In this document: positions 56,535-64,000 of the stretch, piece by piece
Layout: each line of letters starts with the position of its first letter
Numbering within the stretch: position 1 is the stretch's first letter
Origin: Bodo saltans
Lineage: Eukaryota > Euglenozoa > Kinetoplastea > Eubodonida > Bodonidae
DNA length: 64,000 bases
Assembly: GCA_001460835.1 (NCBI GenBank)
Contig: CYKH01000420.1
Span: 62,149-126,148 of the forward strand
Reading direction: 5' to 3'
The notes under the pieces: model-generated
What the model saw: only the letters and a program-made list of their open reading frames with translations
What the model was told of the DNA's origin: nothing
Database searches by the model: none
Made by a program: the position numbers and the translations under genes

Positions 56535-58550
56535 ATGAGCCAGCCTCTTGTGGTCGTAAAGACAGCCAACCTGTCTGACGATCAGCGCTCGGCGTTTCTT
56601 TATCACCTCGCGTCGCTATCATCCCTCAGGCTTGAAGATGCCCAATTCAACTTTGGGAACAAAGTCACTGTTGAAGTGACAGCACCTCAAATGTTAGTCC
56701 ATGAGCTCCATCTTCAAGCAGGCATCCCAACTCCGATGTCACTTCAGAATTCAACGGCAACAATCAGAAGTCAGCCTAACGTATCATTCGACGCATCTGC
56801 CATCGCCGGACTCAGTCCAATTGTGGGTTCTCGTCGCGGTGGTGGCCAGCAAGCATCGTCAGCAGCAGCGCGACTCGGAGAGTCCGCTCCGCCCTCCCGT
56901 TCGTGTCAGTGGCTTCACCGACTTATGGATGATATATTTGTGTTTCAACAACGGCAGTATCATCACGAAGCATCTGATGCAACCCAACCTGCGAATGGTC
57001 CCGTTCACAATCGAAATAATATCTCTACAACTCCCCGGCGATCACAACAACCCCATGCTGGATCCCCCACTCTTACACACAGAAGAAGAAGCGCTACGCC
57101 TACCGTCATCACCTCAGTGTTAAAGCCTCCAGCAACGGACGACTTAACAGTGGCAGCATTTCAATATTTGTCGGAAAAGTTCGGAATGACCTCAATGGTG
57201 AAACGGCACGCCTCGGACCTTCTTGATTCTGTTCGTTTCTACCGCACGCATGACTTGGACATTCAACTTTTCGGCCTGTTCCTCATGAGCCAAGCGTACG
57301 ATACGACCGATTTACAAATGTTCATGCGATGGCGAGACACTCTTTTGCCGTACACCATACAAAAGCAGGAAGCAACCTCGAGCAACAACACGACGGCTGT
57401 GTCGAGGAGATTTGTTCGCGTTCGTGAGATCCCTGGGCTCTTCCGCAAGTGTCTCGTAGACCGTTGCGAGCATTCCGCACAAGATGCCGCTGACAACGAG
57501 TTGCTATGGCATCGAGTTCGTGCAGCCCTCCACACGTGGTGTGATCCACTGGGACGCTTCCCTGGAGTTGTGCCCGACCCTAACTTCTACTGCCCACCGT
57601 TTCGACCAACCAACCCATACGTTGGTCGCCCCCCATGGGAGCATCCATCTACCCAAGTCAACATTCATAACGTCAAGAAGCATCTCCTTGCGTTGGAAGG
57701 GCGCTTCCAATTGTTCTCCAGCAACCAAGTTGTTCCAATGGCTCAGCTATTACTGGTGCTGTTGCTGAGCTGGAAAGAAGAACGACTCCACCCATCGCCT
57801 CACGAAGTTCGAAGTGATCCGCGATCGTCGGCGACACCTCACCGATCGCAATCATCAGCAACTTCCGCGCGGACAAAATCTCCGCCTCCTTCAAGTCGTA
57901 CACCAGCATCCGCTTCCCGAACAGCTCGGACGCGAACGAGAACGCCGCCACGAAAGGTTCCACCATCAGCCAAGTCGCTTCAAGAGCAAGATCGCAGCGA
58001 CCTTTATCATGCTCTATTGTCGCAGCACCGCACCTCGACGCCTCCGCAAGTTCATCAAAACGCGCCCATGGGCAGCCGCTCGGGATCTACCTTTTTTGAG
58101 TCTTCATTAGAAGGCGGTTCGGTGATGATGCATCAGCAAACCTCGCCGAGTTTCCCTAACCTCAATCCCCCACAGCCGCAGCCCCATCCGCACCACCAAG
58201 AGCGATCCTCGCTTGACGCCACCGTGACACCTCAACGAGCGGTCAAGCCAGCGCCACAACATGCAAGCGCTGTCACGGCGATGACCGATCTGTCCCCATC
58301 CTTCAACCCATTCAGCAGCCCACCGAATGCTACTACACATCATCAGGACCCTCGAGCCGCAGTACTGTCCCCCATGTCTACTCACAGTATGATCAGCAGC
58401 CCCAGCAAAGCACGAGCTGGCAGTGCTAACGGTGGCGGTGGTGCGTCTCCCTCTCTACGAGATGAAGAAGAACAGTTCTACAAAGATCTTTTGTCTCTTG
58501 AGTCTCGCCTTTTGCGAGCTCAACGACACAAGAAGCACGTCTCCGTTTGA
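56535..58550 (+). CDS. Unknown protein with a central helical domain and long disordered C-terminus
   Basis: The product is 671 residues from ATG 56,535; the frame is open upstream but crosses the splice tract. Residues 1-60 form a small alpha/beta unit (VVVKTANLSDDQRSAFLYHL). A disordered stretch leads to a helical domain at about 190-330: LTVAAFQYLSEKFGMTSMVK, RHASDLLDSVRFYRTHDLDI, LFGLFLMSQAYDTTDLQMFM. This Leu/Phe/Tyr pattern is reminiscent of helical regions in ciliary proteins, without a firm match. The last 270 residues are Ser/Pro/Gln/His-rich with many Arg (RTARTRTRTPPRK), ending in a short charged helix DEEEQFYKDLLSLESRLLRA. Function unknown. Confidence 0.82.
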   Translation: MSQPLVVVKTANLSDDQRSAFLYHLASLSSLRLEDAQFNFGNKVTVEVTAPQMLVHELHLQAGIPTPMSLQNSTATIRSQPNVSFDASAIAGLSPIVGSRRGGGQQASSAAARLGESAPPSRSCQWLHRLMDDIFVFQQRQYHHEASDATQPANGPVHNRNNISTTPRRSQQPHAGSPTLTHRRRSATPTVITSVLKPPATDDLTVAAFQYLSEKFGMTSMVKRHASDLLDSVRFYRTHDLDIQLFGLFLMSQAYDTTDLQMFMRWRDTLLPYTIQKQEATSSNNTTAVSRRFVRVREIPGLFRKCLVDRCEHSAQDAADNELLWHRVRAALHTWCDPLGRFPGVVPDPNFYCPPFRPTNPYVGRPPWEHPSTQVNIHNVKKHLLALEGRFQLFSSNQVVPMAQLLLVLLLSWKEERLHPSPHEVRSDPRSSATPHRSQSSATSARTKSPPPSSRTPASASRTARTRTRTPPRKVPPSAKSLQEQDRSDLYHALLSQHRTSTPPQVHQNAPMGSRSGSTFFESSLEGGSVMMHQQTSPSFPNLNPPQPQPHPHHQERSSLDATVTPQRAVKPAPQHASAVTAMTDLSPSFNPFSSPPNATTHHQDPRAAVLSPMSTHSMISSPSKARAGSANGGGGASPSLRDEEEQFYKDLLSLESRLLRAQRHKKHVSV

Positions 58551-58601
58551 TTCTCATAGCGACAGACGAGTATCGCGCTTATTGTACAACACTGGTTTGA
58601 T

Positions 58602-58645
58602 GCCCTTTCTTGCTTCACTCATTGTCGTCGTCTTGGGCCACAAAG
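58602..58645 (+). promoter_or_regulatory. Probable trans-splice acceptor
   Basis: A pyrimidine-rich stretch (about 58,602-58,635) is followed by CAAAG, with AG at 58,644-58,645, 73 bases before the DENN gene ATG. Confidence 0.45.
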
Positions 58646-58718
58646 TAAAAATTCATGCCAACATTTGCTTCATGCAAGATTTCCTATCCAAAGGAACAAA
58701 TACAAAAAAAAAACATTG

Positions 58719-59069
58719 ATGGACAGTTTGTTCCCGGTTCAGATTGTGCTTGCCGAGTTCGACATTGATACTGGATCGTGTGTCCGAACTCGGTTTCCGG
58801 ACTTCAACTTACCCTGCCACAAAGTCGCAAGCCAAGCTCCTGGAAGTCCTTCGAAGTTGCACGGTGACAACGGATCTACTTGGGAGCACTACTTAGCCGA
58901 TCAAATGCTGCCCGATGGCGCCGAGAAACATAGCCACAGCAAAACTGTGTTCGTCCTCAATCGGCCAACCGTGCAAACAACCAAGGATCGCGAGAGATTT
59001 CGTGTGTTTGTTTACCGCGGTACTGAGGCCCCACGGGCATCGTCTCTAACTCAAACCAACGGAGAAGAT

Positions 59070-59101
<32 letters not shown>

Positions 59102-59522
59102 CGCTGAGCAGCAACGGGAGCCTTCGTCTGCTGCAACACCGCCACCACCGACAACCCCTCCTCTCGAGTTCATTTGGAGCCGCGTCAATCATCCCACGCT
59201 CCCAGACGCTTTTATTCCAGAAGAGTTATCCATCGATGTGGCGAGTGGAGGCCTCAGGATCATCGACAAGTATGGCACGATCCTGTACTCTGACATCGCT
59301 GCCCAACAACACACAGTGGATATGATGCCGTCCTCGCTCCCGGAGCCGCTGCATTTGTTCACTCGGCAACTTCACGAGAAACATAGCCACAGCAAAACTG
59401 TGTTCGTTATTAATCGGCCAACCGTGCAAACGACCAAGGATCGTGAGAGATTTCGTGTGTTTGTTTACCGCGGTACTGCGGCCCCACGGGCATCGTCCCT
59501 AACTCAAAACAACGTTGAAGAT

Positions 59523-59554
<32 letters not shown>

Positions 59555-61889
59555 CGCTGAGCAGCAACGGGAGCCTTCGTCTGCTGCAACACCGCCACCA
59601 CCGACAACCCCTCCTCTCGAGTTCATTTGGAGCCGCGTCAATCATCCCACGCTCCCAGACGCTTTTATTCCAGAAGAGTTGTCCATCGATGTGGCGAGTG
59701 GAGGCCTCAGGATCATCGACAAGTATGGCACGATCCTGTACTCTGACATCGCTGCCCAACAACACACAGTGGATATGATGCCGTCCTCGCTCCCGGAGCC
59801 GCTGCATTTGTTCACTCGGCAACTTCAGAGTCATCGGCTGGGTGGGATGTGGGAAGATGTTGCATTCGACCCAACGGCAGAGGGAGCCGTCACTCCTTCG
59901 TTGATACCATCATCGCAGCATCATCATCATCATCATTATCATGATCCCGCAGCTCCTGCTTCCATCAACCATACAGGTGCGATTCCCCCTGTGGCATTGT
60001 CGTCCCCAGGATACGAACTGCATGGAGCGGTTGCTTCGCCGACTAGTGCATCTGCACCGCCCTTTGTGTTCGTCAAGCTTTCGCCGCTTGTCCCTGTGCT
60101 CGGACTTTCAGCAGACGAACCACTTGCAGTGTTGATGACGACTCGCGACTTTGCGTCGTTTTCGACGATTGCAAAGGACTATCCTCTCGATGACCACAAT
60201 GCCCCAACTTCATCAAGTAGGACAACAACTCCTGTGAAGATGTCCACCATGTTGCCTTCATGCGAGATGACTGAAGATGATGCGCTTGCGTTTATGCGAA
60301 GTGGTGCAACCCCCTCCATGGATTTGAATATTTCTGCAACGCTGTCAGAAAGCTCAATGTCGAATGAAGAAAACAAAGGTCGCACCGCACTTTTTGGCCT
60401 GTGCGCAGCAATTACACGCAAAGATGCTGAAGTGCGGCGAGGCGGCATCAATAAGAGCGTGGCCCTTATCGGGCCCTCGATCCACCTCCTGGAACCATTT
60501 TACGACATTCTTGTCGACGCCGCCGAGAAATGCTGCGAAGTGAAGGGAAAAGGCGACAAAGAAATCCGTCAGCAGCAAGAAATACTGCAAAAAGTATTTG
60601 ACAATATTCTTGCCGCGCTCTTCGAGGCCAATCAACAGTGCTTAAGAGGCAAGCTGACTCAGTTAGATCGATGCGCATACGCCGCGGCTGCAGGGGACCG
60701 TCACAGCTCGGCTGTGGCATCAACGGCCCAGGTGACATGTTTTGCACGCAAGCACAAGGTATTGATTCCCCATTTAGAGCCCACTGGCTTTGGAAGCGGT
60801 TCATTCGCTTACCACCCCAAGACTAGCACTTCCCCACTTCTCACACTGGCTCAAGGTTTGAAGGACAAACTGTTCGTTTTGCTCGCGGCCCTATTAGGCC
60901 GCTGTCGTGTTGTGCTTTACAGTCGCTCTCTCCCCTCAACCAATGTCTCAGAATGTGTACTGGCGTTGGGAGCCCTGATGGAAGCTGTTGACGCGAGGTT
61001 CGTACGGCAACGAGTGTTTCCGTACTCCTCCATCAATCATATGAGCCTTTTCGATTCCATCCCCGGGTTTGTGGTGGGTACGCTAAATCCAATGTTTGAA
61101 TCACAGAAAACTTGGTGGGATGTCCTCGTTGATGTGTCTGACACAGAAGTTACCTTGTCCGTGTCAAACACAGACATTGAAACCTTGCTCTTCATGAACA
61201 ATGATAGATGTTCGTATCGTGGGGCGGATAAGGAAGCGTATCGAGAACTTCATCGCGGCATCGTACACCGCCGGACAGGGCTGCAAGCTTCTGATCAAGA
61301 GTTGGAATGCTACGTTGCGGATTACTTGCAAGAGTACATACGGAGCTGCGTGACATTCGCAATGTTTGGTTCTCCTCGAAGTTCCCTATTCAAAACACTG
61401 CCACGAAAACTGATGGATGTGTACCCTGCTGCTCAGCGCAGTCGCATGGAGCGTTGGATTGGGACTGACTTGCACGATGCGCTCTTGTTGTTCTCACGGT
61501 CCCATGATGCTACCGCAAGCTTTCTTGTGTCGTGTTTAAGGCGCAGTCAACACTTTGAGGACTTTGAAATTGTTCAGCTTGTGCAAGAAATGCTACGCTC
61601 ATCCCATGATCGCGATTTGGTCCTTGTGTTGTCGCAGTTTGCTCTGTCGTTGGGAGGACTTGCTCCCCTTGCGGCAAAAATGGTGCACGGCTCACTTGCC
61701 GTGAGAATGACTGTGATCACACTCATGCGCAAGTTGGAGACGTGCACTGCTTCGGGGGGCAGCAGCTACTCGCCCATATCGTCGTCGAAGTCGGCGGGGA
61801 GGATTTGCGTCACGAAAATGAACGGTTTGCTCCTGAACATTTACGAAACTCTCAACAGAGACTTGCCCGACACATCGATGGCTTACTGA
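58719..61889 (+). CDS. DENN-domain protein of the Afi1/MesA (SPA-domain) type, with internal duplication
   Basis: The product is 1,056 residues from ATG 58,719. The N-terminus PVQIVLAEFDIDTGSCVRTR and LADQMLPDGAEKHSHSKTVF match the longin-like start of Afi1/MesA proteins (AEFDIDxGSxxRxxYP; LMLPDGA). Later family markers are TALFGLCAAITRKDAEVRRG, KSVALIGPSIHLLEPFYDIL, LLAALLGRCRVVLYSRSLPS, and SLFDSIPGFVVGTLNPMFES. DENN proteins activate or bind small GTPases of the Rab/Arf class; fungal Afi1 interacts with Arf3 and helps keep growth polarity. Residues about 69-219 are repeated at 220-370 (453-bp tandem duplication), including an 11-Asn run in each copy. The duplicated block interrupts the longin-like region. 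His and Ser/Thr runs follow near residue 400. Confidence 0.9.
58922..59827 (+). repeat. 453-bp tandem duplication in the DENN gene, each copy with an (AAC)11 run
   Basis: Copies lie at 58,922-59,374 and 59,375-59,827. They are in frame (151 codons) and differ at roughly a dozen positions, giving four residue changes (L/I, E/A, T/N, G/V). The AAC runs are at 59,070-59,102 and 59,523-59,555 and have equal length in both copies. Confidence 0.95.
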
Positions 61890-62071
61890 GGCGAGAGTTT
61901 TTTCCTTCTACATTGCGCAATGATTTGATCTGAAATTCTGTTTTCTGACATCTTCATTGCGCATATTGCTCGCAAAATCTCTCCTGTTGTTCAATAGATA
62001 AATATCGAGCCTCTCTTCGCGTCGTCCACGATAGATAGGATCTTTTCTATTTTGTTGATTAGATTGACACT

Positions 62072-64000
62072 ATGAGTGAGTGGGCATCGCATTTAGGTAG
62101 CATCAGTGATGGCTACAACAGTGCAGCTGTCTCTCTTCAACGACTATGTACTCTCGCATCTCTCGAAGCAGCCAACTCCCCTGACAACAGCGCCGCTAGC
62201 CGTGTTTTCCTTGACATGAGCCGCCTGGTGTTGTCGTCTTCCAATGCAGTTGCAGATGCGCTCTCAGGTCTCGGGTCTATGTGCGAAGCAATGGAAATGA
62301 TGAAAGCAGATCCGTCGCTGTCAAGCGTCACATGGGGACTCGTGTTGAATATTATGCACGTTCTGTCCACTCAGTTGTCTTCACATCATTCGGAGGTTGC
62401 TGAAGGTGTCAAAAATGCAAAGATTCAAATTAGCTCGCTTCAGAATGCGACGGCTAGATCGATCGGGCGCACACCAACACCCTCGTCATTGCAGCCCTCG
62501 GTTCCTTCTACTCCTGCTTCACGGGTCCAACCAAGCGCTATGTACCCAGATGAACCGCACGAAGAAATTGAGAATCCTGCAAAGAAAAAGAAAAAGAAAA
62601 TACGGGCCGAAGCAGAAGCAGCCATAATCGCCCCTGCAGTGGTTGCGAACTCATCCTTCGCGAGTGCCGTGCAGCCTGTAGAAGAACCAAAAAAGAAGAA
62701 AAAGAAGAAGAAGATTGTAGCAGACTCTGAACAGCATTCAGACGGTGAGGCAAGTCATCCAGCAGACACCAATCCACCGGCAGCCGCAAAACTTGGAGCT
62801 TCCCCACAAATAGCAGCACCAACGTCTTCATCCGCGTTGTTTCAGCGAAAACCTTGGGATCCCGATTTTTTTCAAGTCAACGGCAACATCAACGACAGCC
62901 TTGGCGACTTAGTAAATTCATCAAAGCCTGTTGATGTCTTTTCTGCACCGGAAACCATCATAGCGGGCAAGAAAATTCTGCACGACTACTACATTCTTCT
63001 TGATCCCCCCGGTCGCATTGGCACTCTTCTCGTCAGGTGTTGGGTGAACGTTGCACCTGAACACGCCCAGCAGTTCGCGTCAGATGTTTTGGACCTTGAC
63101 GATGTCACGACGGAACGCTTCTCATATGTTGGTAAATCGATCATCGCAGATCGAGAAGACAAGTTGACTGGTGTCCCGGGGTGCGGATGGCGTTGCCTCA
63201 CCCCAACATCTAGCGACTCCGACCCTCGTCAGCTGTACACCATGTTCATCTGCGTGGACCATCCCGCCGAAAAGATGCGTCGGACTCTCTTGATTCATGA
63301 TGTTGTCGTGATTGACAAGTCAAAGAAAGAAGAGGTTGTCACTGTCATCACCCCAACTCCAGTTGGAAAGTCCGAAACGGCAAAGTTTGCTCACGTCGTG
63401 GTGTATGCTGCCTCCGTCAGTAAACGACGAAGCACAAGTGCCGTGTCAACGGAGACGACCCTGAAGTACGCTCCTGCGATTGGAACCATCACAAAAGACC
63501 TCCTCGAAGAATACGGATATTCAGAAGAATCGGCGGATATTGTCCACGAAGATGATGACGACTCTGTATCGATGCCAGTCGTGGACAGCACGGTTGTTGG
63601 GAAGAGCATTTCGGATCACAATTTTGTTGATCCAACCAGCCTCAAATCGAAGGAAAAGAAGAGCGTACTCGGTGCTGTTGTCGGGATTGGGAAAACCATT
63701 GCTCTTGCTCCTGTGACGGCAACCATGAAGGTGAGTTCGTTGGTATCGGGTGTTGCTGAGACTGCCATGCTGCGCCAAACAGACGCAAAATTCCAAGAGT
63801 GGTTTCCTCATTTAGCCTCGGAGTCTATCATTGACACATTTAACTGTGCCCTATCGGAGGGAGCACTGAAGCAAGGCGTGTTGTACATCACAAAGCATTG
63901 GATCGCGTTTAGCGCTACGGTGCTGTCAAAGAGATTCTCTGTTAGCTTCGATGATGTGAAAGACATCCGAAAAGCAAAATTTATGAAGTTGTTCGACAAC
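62072..64000 (+). CDS. GRAM-domain protein, 3'-truncated by the window edge
   Basis: The frame is open from ATG 62,072 to the last base (643 codons visible). Residues 1-125 form a helical bundle (SEWASHLGSISDGYNSAAVS) that may be BAR-like. A Pro/Ser linker has two Lys-rich clusters (KKKKKK at about 171 and a longer one near 209). A beta-rich region at about 265-460 contains PWDPDFFQVNG, HDYYILLDPPGRIGTLLVR and LLIHDVVVIDKSKKEE. From about residue 574 a GRAM domain begins: FQEWFPHLASESIIDTFNCA, LKQGVLYITKHWIAFSATVL, VSFDDVKDIRKAKFM. GRAM domains bind membrane lipids or GTPases; many GRAM proteins act in lipid transfer at membrane contact sites. Anything after the GRAM domain lies outside the window. 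Confidence 0.82.
   Translation, partial: MSEWASHLGSISDGYNSAAVSLQRLCTLASLEAANSPDNSAASRVFLDMSRLVLSSSNAVADALSGLGSMCEAMEMMKADPSLSSVTWGLVLNIMHVLSTQLSSHHSEVAEGVKNAKIQISSLQNATARSIGRTPTPSSLQPSVPSTPASRVQPSAMYPDEPHEEIENPAKKKKKKIRAEAEAAIIAPAVVANSSFASAVQPVEEPKKKKKKKKIVADSEQHSDGEASHPADTNPPAAAKLGASPQIAAPTSSSALFQRKPWDPDFFQVNGNINDSLGDLVNSSKPVDVFSAPETIIAGKKILHDYYILLDPPGRIGTLLVRCWVNVAPEHAQQFASDVLDLDDVTTERFSYVGKSIIADREDKLTGVPGCGWRCLTPTSSDSDPRQLYTMFICVDHPAEKMRRTLLIHDVVVIDKSKKEEVVTVITPTPVGKSETAKFAHVVVYAASVSKRRSTSAVSTETTLKYAPAIGTITKDLLEEYGYSEESADIVHEDDDDSVSMPVVDSTVVGKSISDHNFVDPTSLKSKEKKSVLGAVVGIGKTIALAPVTATMKVSSLVSGVAETAMLRQTDAKFQEWFPHLASESIIDTFNCALSEGALKQGVLYITKHWIAFSATVLSKRFSVSFDDVKDIRKAKFMKLFDN

Overview
The window looks like nuclear DNA from a free-living bodonid kinetoplastid, most likely Bodo saltans or a close relative; the species is inferred. 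About 34 protein genes all lie on the + strand, head to tail, intronless and closely spaced. Many gaps carry a pyrimidine tract followed by an AG just before the start codon, which is the layout of polycistronic transcription with trans-splicing. Gene content agrees: a C-x8-C-x5-C-x3-H zinc-finger protein, a PPR protein, an SOD-fold mitoribosomal-type protein that has lost its metal ligands, a divergent HSP60 paralogue and several coiled-coil proteins of cytoskeletal type. I saw no tRNA, rRNA, spliced-leader gene, CRISPR array or mobile element.

Layout. 1-11.8 kb: one giant surface-protein gene entering from the left edge. It has about 2,100 Ser/Thr-rich mucin-like residues, then repeated Cys-containing beta modules, a GAIN/GPS-like stalk, 6-7 membrane segments and an acidic tail. 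The reading frame changes near 7.74 kb where half a module is missing. 12.4-21.5 kb: mitochondrial J-protein, an unknown protein disrupted by a 242-bp tandem duplication, a type II membrane protein, a nucleoside hydrolase, an unknown protein and a MYST histone acetyltransferase. 21.7-26.3 kb: PPR protein, FUN14 protein, a gene interrupted by a 300-base assembly gap, and an unknown protein. 26.4-30.0 kb: a protein whose N-terminal 750 residues follow the myosin-head order but have lost the P-loop and switch motifs, joined to a long coiled coil. 30.3-41.7 kb: two small proteins, a TBC Rab-GAP, two large coiled-coil proteins and an AAAP-type transporter. 42.2-50.6 kb: HSP60 paralogue, mitochondrial proteins (bL28m-like, dead SOD fold, two unknowns), TMEM230 family, CCCH zinc finger and a coiled-coil protein. 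50.8-58.6 kb: EF-hand-like protein, a tandem pair of small paralogues, TMA7, SGT co-chaperone and two unknowns. 58.7-64 kb: an Afi1/MesA-type DENN protein with a 453-bp internal duplication, and a GRAM-domain protein leaving the right edge.

Neighbours are functionally mixed, as expected for a kinetoplastid transcription unit, so position says little about function. Mitochondrial proteins (J-protein, PPR, HSP60, bL28m, SOD-fold, FUN14) and membrane-traffic proteins (TBC, DENN, GRAM, TMEM230) are well represented. Start codons were chosen as the first in-frame ATG after the likely splice acceptor, so several CDSs are shorter than the longest open frame.

The most unusual items are the pseudo-myosin, the giant GAIN-like mucin, and three near-identical in-gene tandem duplications (183, 242 and 453 bp), which are either recent events or allele-merging assembly errors.
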